Source of the DNA: Candidatus Poribacteria bacterium
Lineage (GTDB): Bacteria > Poribacteria > WGA-4E > WGA-3G
Reading direction: 5' to 3'
NCBI GenBank assembly: GCA_022821725.1
Contig: JAJEDB010000078.1
Location: 32,837 to 96,836, forward strand
DNA: 64,000 bases
Shown here: piece by piece, positions 1-8,955 of the stretch
How positions within the stretch are numbered: position 1 is the stretch's first letter
Layout: each line of letters opens with the position of its first letter
Made by a program: the position numbers and the translations under genes
The notes under the pieces: model-generated
Database searches by the model: none
What the model was told of the DNA's origin: nothing
Seen by the model: only the letters and a program-made list of their open reading frames with translations

Positions 1-681
1 GCCGTCGGTATCTGGTTGTTCGATGAAGGCAAAGGCGGGGTCGCTAAAGACACATCCGGTGAAGGAAACGACGGCGAAGTCGTCAAAGCCCCGTGGGTGG
101 ATGGTAAATTCGGCAAAGCCCTCGATTTTGATGGAAAATCCGGCTGTGTCAAAACGGGCGCGAAACTTCTTGAGGCGCTCGAAGAATTCACGATTCTCTG
201 CTGGATACAAAGCACAGACGATCCCCCCGCTCGGACGGGACTCGTCGGACAGAACAACGCACCTGAGTTCGGCTTTATTACGACGAATGAGCTGAGCCTC
301 TGGACCCCCTCGGCTGGCTTGACGAATAATCCGTGGAAACACAAACACGGTGATGGTGAATGGCATCACGTCGGGTGTGTCGCTACGCAAGATTACGTCC
401 ATACTTATATCGATGGTGAATACGTCGAGCAGAAGGGAAAGTGGGCGAATCACGGCGCGGCTCCCTTTGACGTTAACATCGGTGGATGCGGGGTCTGGGA
501 TCCAGGCGGAAACTTTTTCCCAGGGCTCATGGACGAAGTCATGATTTTCCACTCAGCGTTGGAACAAGAAGATATCCAAGAATTAATGGACAAAGGTTAT
601 GTAAATTATTTGGCTGTTGATCCGGAAGGCAAACTCGGGACAACCTGGGGAAATATAAAATCAACCCATCATATCAAGTAA
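1..681 (+). CDS. Secreted LamG-domain (concanavalin-like) protein, 5' end outside window
   Basis: Frame 1 is open from the first base, so the true start lies upstream; about 226 residues are visible. The fold is a LamG/concanavalin A-like jelly roll. It begins at 'AVGIWLFDEGKGG' and carries the typical 'EFTILCWIQS', 'WHHVGCVA' and 'TYIDGEYV' strands and the closing 'LMDEVMIFHSALEQEDIQELM' region. It is closely similar along its length to the next gene (906-1676), so the two are tandem duplicates; by analogy the missing part should be only a signal peptide. Such exported LamG proteins usually bind carbohydrate or act as adhesion modules; no catalytic domain is visible. The C-terminal tail '(V)DP.GKLGTTWG.IK' is shared by both copies. 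A hairpin at 707-740 follows the stop. Confidence 0.85.
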   Translation, partial: AVGIWLFDEGKGGVAKDTSGEGNDGEVVKAPWVDGKFGKALDFDGKSGCVKTGAKLLEALEEFTILCWIQSTDDPPARTGLVGQNNAPEFGFITTNELSLWTPSAGLTNNPWKHKHGDGEWHHVGCVATQDYVHTYIDGEYVEQKGKWANHGAAPFDVNIGGCGVWDPGGNFFPGLMDEVMIFHSALEQEDIQELMDKGYVNYLAVDPEGKLGTTWGNIKSTHHIK

Positions 682-706
682 TAATCACATCCTTTTCTAA
701 CACTTA

Positions 707-740
707 TAGCGGCGCGTGGTGGGAAATCCACGCGCCGCTA
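707..740 (+). terminator. Terminator-like 13-bp perfect hairpin
   Basis: Bases 707-719 and 728-740 are perfect reverse complements around an 8-base loop. The GC-rich stem lies 26 bases after the stop of the first LamG gene and before the promoter of the second. No clear T tract follows, so intrinsic termination is likely but not certain. Confidence 0.6.
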
Positions 741-795
741 TGAGCCCTCCAATCTACGAACTGAACCCTTACGACACCCACCTCCGCATTTTCTC

Positions 796-824
796 TTGCA
801 ACTTTATACCGTATAGGTTATCAT
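796..824 (+). promoter_or_regulatory. Sigma-70-type promoter of second LamG gene
   Basis: TTGCAA at 796-801 and TATCAT at 819-824 are separated by 17 bases. They lie about 80 bases before the ATG at 906. The preceding hairpin suggests this paralog is transcribed on its own. Confidence 0.5.
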
Positions 825-905
825 AATTGTAACTTCAGAGTGAATTTCAACAGTGTAGATGTGCATTTCAAGCACGCTCACGCTAAATATTGGGAGGAAG
901 TAACG

Positions 906-1676
906 ATGAAAAAGGTGTTATTAACCCTCGGCGCGGTGTGTTTCAGCCTCATTGCTGTTCAGATGAGCACCGCCGAAATCGACCTCGAAACAGCGGTCGG
1001 TATCTGGTTATTCGATGAAGGTAAAGGCGGGAAGGCTATGGACCTCTCTGCTGCAGGAAACGACGCAGACTTAGAGAAATCCCCTGAATGGGTGGAGGGT
1101 AAGTTCGGCACGGCACTTAAATTTGACGGAAAAGCCAGCTGCGTCAAAACGGGGCAGAAACTCCTTGATAACCTCGAAGAGTTCACCATTATCACTTGGG
1201 TGCAGACCGGTGATGTTAACGCCAACCGAACGGGACTCGTCGGTCAAAACGACGCTCCTGAATTCGGGTTCATCAACCCAAACTCTGTTAATCTCTGGAC
1301 CCCTACCGCTGGTGGGACCCAGAAGCCTTGGGAATACAAACACGATGACGGGAAATGGCATCACGTCGGCTGTGTCGCTACGACGGAATACGTCCATACC
1401 TATATCGACGGTGAATATGTGGAAAAGAAAGGTGGCTGGGCGAATCATGGCACATCTGCCTTTAACGTCAATATCGGTGGATGCGGGGTTTGGGATCCAA
1501 ACGGCAACTTCTTCCCGGGTGCAATGGACGAAGTCGCTATTTTCCACTCAGCACTGGAACAAGAAGATATTCAGGTGTTGATGGAGGGATTTCAGACATA
1601 CTTGGCAGTTGATCCCGCAGGTAAACTCGGTACAACCTGGGGGCATATTAAAGCAACGCATCATTTCAGGCAATAG
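906..1676 (+). CDS. Secreted LamG-domain protein (tandem paralog)
   Basis: A protein of 256 residues. The start is set at 906 because GGAGG lies just upstream and a clean signal peptide follows (MKKVLLTLGAVCFSLIAVQM, cleavage probably after STA); the reading frame extends further 5' but without a ribosome site. The mature part is a single LamG/concanavalin-like domain (about residues 33-235) ending in the tail 'LAVDPAGKLGTTWGHIK'. Two cysteines ('SCVKTG' and 'GGCGVW') are shared with the upstream paralog and could form a disulfide. The role is probably an exported glycan-binding or surface protein. The substrate cannot be read from the sequence. Own promoter at 796-824. Confidence 0.88.
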   Translation: MKKVLLTLGAVCFSLIAVQMSTAEIDLETAVGIWLFDEGKGGKAMDLSAAGNDADLEKSPEWVEGKFGTALKFDGKASCVKTGQKLLDNLEEFTIITWVQTGDVNANRTGLVGQNDAPEFGFINPNSVNLWTPTAGGTQKPWEYKHDDGKWHHVGCVATTEYVHTYIDGEYVEKKGGWANHGTSAFNVNIGGCGVWDPNGNFFPGAMDEVAIFHSALEQEDIQVLMEGFQTYLAVDPAGKLGTTWGHIKATHHFRQ

Positions 1677-1699
1677 CCTCTCATTTTCGTCAACGCTCG

Positions 1700-1737
1700 T
1701 AGACGTGCTGGGGCTCGTAGATTCCCCAGTGCGTCTA
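1700..1737. terminator. Hairpin between convergent genes (possible bidirectional terminator)
   Basis: Bases 1700-1713 pair with 1724-1737 (14 bp, two G-T wobbles, 10-base loop). It lies between the convergent LamG (+) and TPR (-) genes. T-rich flanks are weak. Confidence 0.5.
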
Positions 1738-1786
1738 TGGGTAACCTTTCCGTTGGCATCCCCACGCTTCGCACATACCGGTACCC

Positions 1787-3376
1787 CTACTTCAATTCAT
1801 GCAGTTCCCTGAGTTTGTCTAACGCCACCTTATTTCTCGGTTCTAATTCTAAAACCCGTTCAAAAATACCAATCGCCTCTGGAATGTTGCCAAGTTCCTG
1901 ATAAGCAACACCCAGGGCACCATAAGCGCGAACGTGCCTCGCCTCAATTGCGATAACCTTTCTAAACAGTGAGACGGCTTCGAGATAAGCCTCCTTCATC
2001 AGCGCGATTAAGCCGAGTCTATAAAGGGCTTGGACATCCCTTGCGTCGTATGTGATGACCTGTTTGTAGTACGGCTCGGCGGCTGTATAACGCCGTTGTT
2101 TCCAGTAGATACCGGCAAGGTCGCGATGCACAGACAGTTGAGATGGCACGAGTTCAAGTGCCGCCTGATAGTGCCGAATCGCCTCTCCAGGCTGCCCTGT
2201 GTTCTCATACACCGTCGCAAGATTCGCGTGGACGTTTGAAAAAAAAGTGTCGTAATCCGAAGGATTCAGCCGTCCGTGAGATTCACCATCTGTTTTATTC
2301 TTTTTAAACTGAAGTGCCATTCGGCAGGCACGGATCGCTGCACCGGTCTGTCCGGTTTCATAATGGAGCTGTCCCATATAGTTATAAGCCTGCGCTTTCA
2401 AGTAGGCTATCTCGTCGGTACTTCTCTCCTTCTGAACCTCTATATCCGTGTCGAGTAGCGACAGGAGGTGTTCTAATGCTGCTAAGGCTTCGGAGTGCCG
2501 TGACGCATAGAGGAGTGAAACGCCATAGTCGAACCAGACCTTTATATCCTTCTGTGCGTCTGAGATAAGCGTCTCAAATTCAGCGACCGCTTTTCGGTAA
2601 TTGCCTTCCGACATATAACGTCTACCGCGTTCCGCATATAGGGGAGCAGTGACACCCGCTTTAAGCACGTCCCACCATAGCGGATCTATCAACTCACCGT
2701 ATTGACTCGGGTTCCGGGCTGCCTGTGCGTGCTGTTTCGCCGTTTGAGTATCTCCCAGTGCAATGGTGACCTGTGCCATGAGCGCGTGCGCTTCGCTTTG
2801 CCCTGGATTCAAGTGGAGTGCCTTCTCTAAATGCGTTCGAGCGAGTTCCAATTGCTGTTTTGCGAGTGCGATTTCTCCAAGCCAGAGTTCAGAGAATGGG
2901 TTGTTGGGTTGGAGACGTTTTGCGTGTTCTAAATGTTGTTGTGCTTCATCGAATCTCCCCAAAATACGGAGCGCGGAAGCGAGATAGAGATGCGCAGGGG
3001 CAGATGTTGAATCTAAGGTAAGCGCACGGGTGAGGTGTTTCACAGCCGCCTCGGGTTGACGCTGTTTCGTCAAACGTCCGAGCAAGTAGAGCCATTTGAA
3101 TTCGTTGGGCGCGAGCCTATTTGCTTGGCGATAACACGGTATCGCTGGAACCTCCCACCCGTGGCTGAGGTAGACATGCCCGAGGTGTCCCCATACCTCT
3201 GCAGTATTGGGAGACTTCCGAACCGCTTTTTGAGCATTTTCAATCGCTTCTATCAGCGGTTTTTCCTCAACCAAGTCAAGATCCGCAGGTTCAGGAACAT
3301 CAAGGTCGCTTCCCACAAATACTGAGATATTGATTAGCAGGAAAAGGGCAATGATATAAGAGGACAATTTTTTCAA
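1787..3376 (-). CDS. Secreted tetratricopeptide repeat protein
   Basis: A 529-residue protein with an N-terminal signal sequence (MKKLSSYIIALFLLINISVF) followed almost wholly by TPR helical pairs. Units such as 'AEVWGHLGHVYLSHGWEVPA', 'APAHLYLASALRILGRFDEA' and 'VRAYGALGVAYQELGNIPEA' carry the canonical W-LG-Y-A-P spacing, about ten repeats in all. TPRs build protein-binding solenoids; no enzyme domain is seen. The ATG overlaps the stop of the upstream FG-GAP/ASPIC gene by four bases (ATGA), so translation is coupled and the two exported proteins probably work together. The pairing of TPR with CRTAC1-like FG-GAP/ASPIC proteins recurs in environmental bacteria, but its biochemical role is not settled. 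Confidence 0.85.
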   Translation of the reverse strand: MKKLSSYIIALFLLINISVFVGSDLDVPEPADLDLVEEKPLIEAIENAQKAVRKSPNTAEVWGHLGHVYLSHGWEVPAIPCYRQANRLAPNEFKWLYLLGRLTKQRQPEAAVKHLTRALTLDSTSAPAHLYLASALRILGRFDEAQQHLEHAKRLQPNNPFSELWLGEIALAKQQLELARTHLEKALHLNPGQSEAHALMAQVTIALGDTQTAKQHAQAARNPSQYGELIDPLWWDVLKAGVTAPLYAERGRRYMSEGNYRKAVAEFETLISDAQKDIKVWFDYGVSLLYASRHSEALAALEHLLSLLDTDIEVQKERSTDEIAYLKAQAYNYMGQLHYETGQTGAAIRACRMALQFKKNKTDGESHGRLNPSDYDTFFSNVHANLATVYENTGQPGEAIRHYQAALELVPSQLSVHRDLAGIYWKQRRYTAAEPYYKQVITYDARDVQALYRLGLIALMKEAYLEAVSLFRKVIAIEARHVRAYGALGVAYQELGNIPEAIGIFERVLELEPRNKVALDKLRELHELK

Positions 3377-5073
3377 AAGGATACCCCCTTTCCTTGATAA
3401 ACCACCACACGCCGATTGATGCCCGCGCCGGGAAACCTTTCACGGCTTCCATCTTGCCAGTGGACCTCAATGGTCTGAATCGCATCGATCTCTCCTAACC
3501 CGAAATGCACGCTCGGTTCACTGCTGCTCAGATAGCTCGTCCCCGAGAGCACGTATCCCGTCAATACGCGTGAGGGGGTCCGGAGCGTTACGTGCGCCCC
3601 AAGGGCATCGCGATTCTGGGTGATTGCACGCACGGAAAGATAGTGATGTTGTGGGGGTGGGGCATCGTTTCGGAAAAAGCGGAGTCGATTGTCAAGACCA
3701 CTCACTACCATATCGATATCGCCATCTTTATCAATATCGCCGAAAGCCATTCCGCGACTGACTTCAATCCGTCTCGTGAAATCAGGCGCGCGTGAACTCA
3801 CATCGGTGAAAGAGTGTTTTTGCGTGGGGGTTTTCTCTCCGCCTATAGGCGTTGTCTGAGAATTTTGGAAAAGAAGGTTCGGTTCAGCGTAGAAGTCCCA
3901 GAATTCACCCGTGTTTGCCCCCTCAAGGACAGGACCGCGCTTCACCCGACCGTTGACGACTGCGATGTCCAGATCGGCATCATTGTCGAAGTCCACGAAA
4001 CCGCACCCAAATCCTGTAAAGGGTAGATCCCGCCCGGCGAATCCCGCCATCTCCGTCATATCAACGAATACAGAGAAGGTAGAAGTCGTATAAAATGTAT
4101 TTGTTTCACCCGACAAGTGTGTTAGGAACAGGTCGGGACGCGTATCACCGTTGACATCCCCGACGGCGATACCCATGCTCCCTTCGGGTTGACCGTAAGC
4201 GTTGAATGCCAGACCGTGCAATATGGCTTCCTCAGTAAAAGTGCCGTCCTTCTGGTTCACCCAGAGCTGGTTGGCTTCGCCGTCGTTGGCGACATAAAAA
4301 TCCGCCCAACCATCGCCTGTCAGATCGAGGCACACAACACCGAGCCCTCTGCCGGACATCGCGGCGATTCCTGTCTGTTCCGATACATCTGTAAATGTGC
4401 CGTCGCCATTGTTTCGGAACAACCGATCCGCGGCGGGTTCAAAGACCTGTGGATTGCAGTAATCCGGGGCACCATGTTTTCCGCGACAGACCGCCTCTGG
4501 ATCGAACTGAACGTAGTTGGTGACATAGAGATCGAGATGCCCATCCCTGTCATAATCGCCAAAGGTCGCAGATGTTCCCCACGCATCGTTTGAGAGGCCC
4601 ACTTCCTGTAAAGCAAACGTCCCATCGCCGTTGTTACGGTAGAAGACATCAGCGCCGTAGTTCGTTACATAGACATCCTTATCCCCATCATTGTCCACAT
4701 CACCGATTGCGACCCCCTGTCCATAGCCTTCATGTCCGATACCGGTGGTTTCCGTAACGTCAACAAACGTGCCATCGCGCTGTTGTCGAAAAAGTCGATT
4801 CGCCGCGGGAGTATCCTCTTCCCCAGGGGGTGGAAATCGGATGTGTAGGACATCGAGCGCGCCATCGTTATCGTAATCAAACAGCGCAACCCCACTCCCG
4901 ATGACTTCCGGTAGGGCGTAAGTCCCTGCCTGCCAAGGAGTTTCTGCCTGTGTGAAACCGAGTGCAGCGGTCACTTCTGTAAAAAAGGGTTTCTCCGTCT
5001 CCGCTTGTGCCGTCCATAAACAGAGTGTGATGAGGGTGAGTGTTATAACGTATGGCTTCGTAAACATAGCCAC
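3373..5073 (-). CDS. FG-GAP/VCBS repeat protein with C-terminal ASPIC/UnbV domain (CRTAC1-like)
   Basis: A 566-residue exported protein. A signal peptide (about residues 1-24, ending WTAQA) is followed by seven FG-GAP/VCBS blades with Ca-binding-like D.D.DG..D motifs: 'DYDNDGALDVL', 'GDVDNDGDKDVYV', 'GDYDRDGHLDLYV', 'LDLTGDGWADFYV', 'GDVNGDTRPDLFL', 'VDFDNDADLDIAV', 'GDIDKDGDIDMVV'. They should form an integrin-alpha-like propeller. The last 80 or so residues are the ASPIC/UnbV domain ('VHFGLGEIDAIQTIEVHWQDG'). It is likely a calcium-dependent surface or periplasmic binding protein. It is the first gene of a coupled pair with the downstream TPR protein. ATG at 5067 is an alternative start. 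Confidence 0.88.
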   Translation of the reverse strand: MAMFTKPYVITLTLITLCLWTAQAETEKPFFTEVTAALGFTQAETPWQAGTYALPEVIGSGVALFDYDNDGALDVLHIRFPPPGEEDTPAANRLFRQQRDGTFVDVTETTGIGHEGYGQGVAIGDVDNDGDKDVYVTNYGADVFYRNNGDGTFALQEVGLSNDAWGTSATFGDYDRDGHLDLYVTNYVQFDPEAVCRGKHGAPDYCNPQVFEPAADRLFRNNGDGTFTDVSEQTGIAAMSGRGLGVVCLDLTGDGWADFYVANDGEANQLWVNQKDGTFTEEAILHGLAFNAYGQPEGSMGIAVGDVNGDTRPDLFLTHLSGETNTFYTTSTFSVFVDMTEMAGFAGRDLPFTGFGCGFVDFDNDADLDIAVVNGRVKRGPVLEGANTGEFWDFYAEPNLLFQNSQTTPIGGEKTPTQKHSFTDVSSRAPDFTRRIEVSRGMAFGDIDKDGDIDMVVSGLDNRLRFFRNDAPPPQHHYLSVRAITQNRDALGAHVTLRTPSRVLTGYVLSGTSYLSSSEPSVHFGLGEIDAIQTIEVHWQDGSRERFPGAGINRRVVVYQGKGVSF

Positions 5074-5231
5074 TACAAACTCCGTTATCTATCCGCAAGG
5101 TAAAAGTGCGTTCATCCTGAATAATCAAGATCAGCAGCTTGCAACATCGGCGCAAGCGACTCGAACACGAGAGACGTCAAGTTACAAACGCCATTATCTA
5201 TCCGCAAGGTAAAATTAAAAATGCGTTCATC
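5073..5231. repeat. Two copies of an interspersed element with 'CCGCAAGGTAAAA' core
   Basis: Copies at about 5073-5117 and 5182-5231 share ACAAAC..C..TTATCTATCCGCAAGGTAAAA...TGCGTTCATC. The second copy overlaps the stop codon of the aldolase-like gene (stop at 5229-5227). The same core also ends the 86-87 bp elements at 46721-46806 and 50792-50878. No gene lies in this gap. Confidence 0.7.
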
Positions 5232-6180
5232 GGGAACCGCGTAACAACTTCTGGTACTCCGCATGAGCATTCTGTGCATCGTCCTCACCATCAAGAACAC
5301 GGCGCAGGCATTGGACAAAGCCTATCGGTTCATCTTCACCGAAGATGGTGCGTCCGAAGAGGATCGCGCGTCCACCGTTGCTGGTAACATGATGCGCAAG
5401 CGCAAACGTACTCCGTGCATTTTGACGGGGACCCCCCAAGGCACCGATCACCAAGGTCGTGTCGAACTGGCACAATTCGCGCCAGACATCCGGGGTCGTA
5501 TATGCGGTTTTAATAAAGCGCGGGCGTTGGTGTTTTCGGAGGTAACTCATCGTGCGGACAATAGAATCCGCGACATACATACCCCGTTTCTCCTCATCCA
5601 TCCCCGGCATTTTTACATTCGGTAAGAATACCTCTAAAAGGTGATCGAAACCCTCAATTTCACCCACAACGTGTGCGAACTGCACATACGCTTGTAACAT
5701 GCGTTCATCAGCAATCGGATCGTTGTTGAGCGTAATGGAATACAACCCAAGGTTGACCCGACATTCAAGTGCCGGACCGATGAGCGCTTCGCAATAGCGT
5801 TGCATGTCCTCTGGAAACACCGTCTGAAACGGCATCGACAGTCGCGAAGTATAGACACCAAACCTCGGATTCCAGATAGCCGTCTCTGAGTTCATCCGGA
5901 CGATTGGCGTAATCGGTGTATCTTCAAAGAGGTTTTCTTCAAGGGCGAGGGTTTCTGCATCCGCCGGGGTCATGAGAAGCCCGTCTAATTTGCCATCTGT
6001 AACGAGGTCGCGCTGCAGTTGCAAAAATTCTGCGTGCGTTCGGTAGTGCGGTTTCGGATGTTGCACTTGTCCAAGCCCTTTAATCCCAGCCGATGCGAGC
6101 GGATCCGCCGCAAACACCAGAATCGGGCTACGAGCAAGTAAGTCAGTATCAGCAAGTTTATCAAATATCCGGTTACCCAT
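5227..6180 (-). CDS. Class I aldolase-like (DhnA/LsrF-type) TIM-barrel protein
   Basis: A protein of 317 residues. It has the layout of DhnA/LsrF-type class I aldolases: an early strand 'LDGLLMTPADAETL', the strand 'PRFIKTAYTT' whose Lys sits where these enzymes form the Schiff base, and a C-terminal 'GGRAILFGRTIFGEDEP' matching the phosphate-binding 'GR.IF' loop. The substrate is probably a phosphorylated sugar or keto-acid but is not decidable from sequence. It stands alone between the FG-GAP gene and priA. Its last codons lie in an interspersed repeat, so the C-terminus may have been shaped by that element. Another TIM-barrel aldolase family remains possible. Confidence 0.6.
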   Translation of the reverse strand: MGNRIFDKLADTDLLARSPILVFAADPLASAGIKGLGQVQHPKPHYRTHAEFLQLQRDLVTDGKLDGLLMTPADAETLALEENLFEDTPITPIVRMNSETAIWNPRFGVYTSRLSMPFQTVFPEDMQRYCEALIGPALECRVNLGLYSITLNNDPIADERMLQAYVQFAHVVGEIEGFDHLLEVFLPNVKMPGMDEEKRGMYVADSIVRTMSYLRKHQRPRFIKTAYTTPDVWRELCQFDTTLVIGALGGPRQNARSTFALAHHVTSNGGRAILFGRTIFGEDEPIGFVQCLRRVLDGEDDAQNAHAEYQKLLRGSR

Positions 6181-6311
6181 TTTTAATGTATGGCCTCCTG
6201 GGAGGAATGGTTGTCAGAGCGTTCGCTACGCTCACTGTCGGTGATTGGGTATCGGTGACAAGAGGGATCTGTTAAATGATAACCCTCTTAACTGAAAACC
6301 GATGGCTGAAA

Positions 6312-6327
6312 GCCTGCGTCAGCAGGC
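6312..6327. repeat. Small palindrome inside degenerate interspersed element (6200-6338)
   Basis: GCCTGC / GCAGGC flank a 4-base loop at 6312-6327. It lies within a 158-base gap showing the arms 'GGTATCGGTGACAAGAGGG' and 'CCCTCTTAACTGAAAACCG', a member of the 'cagttatcagtt' palindromic family described elsewhere in the window. Confidence 0.5.
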
Positions 6328-6338
6328 GAACCGATACC

Positions 6339-8915
6339 CTAAAGGATACTCGTGGGATCGATGTCAATCACGAATTCAATAGCATTCGATTTAATAGCGA
6401 CGGGCGGCTCGTCGATTAAGTGTTTAAGGAGTTGACTGATGCTTTCAACGGAGTTGCTTCGAAGTAAAAAATGCCACCGAAATTTCCCTTCGATTTTCGA
6501 GAGGGGGGCTGGCGCGGGTCCGAGAATTTCCACTTCGGACGCGCCAACATCGCCTTCTCTCTCATCTGTCTGAGCGGTAGATGCTTGGTCTGTCAACCAT
6601 GTCTGAAGTTGCGCCTCGACAGCGTGCGCAGCCTCTTCAATCTGTTTTTCGTCCTTGCCGCGGAGCAGAAGTGTCCCGACATGTGAGAAAGGTGGATACT
6701 GTAAAGCACCGCGGGCTTCCACCTCCTGCGCGTAGAAACCGAGGTAGTCGTGCTTTTGTGCCGCGGAAATACAGTAGTGTTCAGGCATATAGGTTTGAAT
6801 GATGACCTTCCCTTCAAGTTCGGCGCGTCCGGAACGTCCAGCGACCTGTGTCAACAGGCTGAACGTCTGCTCACTCGCTCGAAAGTCGGGGAGATTCAAG
6901 CTGGTATCCGCGGCGATGACCCCGACAAGTGTTACATTCGGGAAGTCTAACCCCTTTGACACCATCTGTGTACCTATGAGGATATCGATCTGCTGCTGCT
7001 CGAATGTTTCCAAAATCTGCTGATGCGCGTTTTTCCGTGCCGTTGAATCGGCATCAAACCGTTTCACACGTGCCGCTGGGAACGCTTTCTGCACCTCTTG
7101 CTCAACAGCCTCTGTCCCCAACCCAAAATAGCGAATGGCAGGGCTTCCACACTGTGGGCAGCTCGGATGCGTCGGACGCTTATTGCCACAATGGTGACAA
7201 ACGAGACGTTTCGTCTCAAAGTGAAAGGTCAATGAGATAGAGCAATTCTCACACCGTTCAACATAACCACACGTCCGGCAGAAAACATAAGTGGAATGCC
7301 CACGCCTGTTGAGAAACAGGATAATTTGCTCTTGCCTTTCCAATCGTTCTTCAATCGAATGTCGGAGGATATCTGAAAAGATAGTCCTGTTGCCCTTTTT
7401 CAGTTCAGTCCGCATATCAGCGATGTGGACATCAGGCATTTTTCTATTGAGAACACGGTCCGGCAGGCTAAGGAGCCGATACCGCCCATTTTTCGCACGG
7501 TGAAAACTCTCAAGGGACGGGGTTGCACTCCCGAGGATGACAGGACAGTTCGCGAGTTCACCCCGCTTCTGCGCCACATCTCGTGCGTGGTAACGCGGGA
7601 CGATATCCGACTTATAGGACTCCGAATGTTCTTCGTCTATAATCAGCATACCCAGTTCTTTCACGGGGGCAAAGACAGCAGAACGCGGTCCAATCACAAT
7701 GTCGGCGTCTCCGTTTCGGATACGATGCCACTGATCATAGCGTTCCCCATCACTCAACCGACTGTGGAGCAGGGCTACCCGTTCCCCGAATCGCCCAACA
7801 AATCGAGAGGCAGCCTGCGGTGTGAGCGATATTTCTGGGACCAATACGATGACGGATTTCCCGTTGCCAAGGACTTCTGTCATCGCTTGCATGTAGACCT
7901 CGGTCTTCCCGCTTCCGGTTACACCGTGGAGCAGAAAGGTGGGCGCGCCTTCAACAGCAGGAATGGATGACGCCTCCATCCTCTGTGGGACAAGTATATT
8001 TTGAAGTTCCGTGAACGCTATGGATTGGGCAGAATTCAGGTGAAGGGGCTGTGTCGTGGCGATCGGTTCAGAACTCAAAGGATTACGAACGGCTTGTGCA
8101 CGTGTAATGTGAAGAAAGCCACGTCTTTCAAGCGTGCGGAGCAGAGAGATACTGGAATTCACGCGTTTGGTTAGATCGGCTGTTGCCAATGGGGCACCTG
8201 CATCAAGCAGGTGTCGCAGTATCTCGGCATGCTTCGCAGCGGCAACGTGCCGACGGTTGCTCGGTCGCGATCCGTCAGGATTCTCGGAACCGGCTGCCTC
8301 CCCCTTGAGTCGATCAATTTCTGCTTCAATATCAGCCGGGGGTAAAGCTAAAGTTGCTACGGAGGTTAACTGCGTGTTGGCTTTCGGCTTGTGCGTCACA
8401 TCAAGGCTGACGATCCCCTTTTCTTGTAGCACGGTGATCTTCGGACGGAGGTTTTGGTAACTAATACCCATACGTCTGACAAGTTGATTTAGAGACAGCT
8501 GACCTTCTGCTTCCAGAAGTGCGACGAGTTGCTTTTGCACCTTTCCCCGGGGTGTGGGTGCGTCCGGTAAGAGGTGCACCTTCTGTTCTTTCTGGGTTCG
8601 CACCGCAGCTGGCACGGCGCAAAAGAGCGCGAGTCCCCACGAGCAGACATAATATTCCGCCATCCATTTGGTAAGTGTAAGCAGTTCAGTGGAGAAGGTC
8701 GGGGTTTTCTCAAGACAGGTGGAAATATTCTTGATGATGCCGGGCGCGAGATCGGTTTCATTGAGGCGTTCAACGACAACGCCTTCTTGACGTGTCCCTC
8801 GGAAAGGTGCTAACACACGAGTGCCGGGCTGTAAAACCGCATCCATTTGCGGCGGTACACCGTAGGTGAAGACTTGATCGACCGATAGCGGAAAAGCAAT
8901 GTTCGCGTAACGCAT
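6339..8915 (-). CDS. priA: Primosomal protein N' (replication restart helicase PriA)
   Basis: An 858-residue protein, somewhat longer than E. coli PriA. It has the N-terminal 3'-end DNA-binding domain ('MRYANIAFPLSVDQVFTYGV'), a winged-helix stretch, and superfamily 2 helicase motifs: Walker A 'GVTGSGKTE' near residue 330, DEEH box 'IIDEEHSESYK' near 425, and 'GTQMVSKGLDFPNV' near 650. The zinc cluster (about 545-600) is intact, with eight cysteines in CxxC pairs: 'CRTCGYVERCENC' and 'CHHCGNKRPTHPSCPQC'. PriA reloads the replicative helicase at stalled forks. It lies 40 bases downstream of a uracil-DNA glycosylase gene, giving a small DNA-maintenance unit. Confidence 0.97.
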   Translation of the reverse strand: MRYANIAFPLSVDQVFTYGVPPQMDAVLQPGTRVLAPFRGTRQEGVVVERLNETDLAPGIIKNISTCLEKTPTFSTELLTLTKWMAEYYVCSWGLALFCAVPAAVRTQKEQKVHLLPDAPTPRGKVQKQLVALLEAEGQLSLNQLVRRMGISYQNLRPKITVLQEKGIVSLDVTHKPKANTQLTSVATLALPPADIEAEIDRLKGEAAGSENPDGSRPSNRRHVAAAKHAEILRHLLDAGAPLATADLTKRVNSSISLLRTLERRGFLHITRAQAVRNPLSSEPIATTQPLHLNSAQSIAFTELQNILVPQRMEASSIPAVEGAPTFLLHGVTGSGKTEVYMQAMTEVLGNGKSVIVLVPEISLTPQAASRFVGRFGERVALLHSRLSDGERYDQWHRIRNGDADIVIGPRSAVFAPVKELGMLIIDEEHSESYKSDIVPRYHARDVAQKRGELANCPVILGSATPSLESFHRAKNGRYRLLSLPDRVLNRKMPDVHIADMRTELKKGNRTIFSDILRHSIEERLERQEQIILFLNRRGHSTYVFCRTCGYVERCENCSISLTFHFETKRLVCHHCGNKRPTHPSCPQCGSPAIRYFGLGTEAVEQEVQKAFPAARVKRFDADSTARKNAHQQILETFEQQQIDILIGTQMVSKGLDFPNVTLVGVIAADTSLNLPDFRASEQTFSLLTQVAGRSGRAELEGKVIIQTYMPEHYCISAAQKHDYLGFYAQEVEARGALQYPPFSHVGTLLLRGKDEKQIEEAAHAVEAQLQTWLTDQASTAQTDEREGDVGASEVEILGPAPAPLSKIEGKFRWHFLLRSNSVESISQLLKHLIDEPPVAIKSNAIEFVIDIDPTSIL

Positions 8916-8955
8916 AGTTTTTTATAGCCATCAGTTGACGACGGACACTCTGTTC

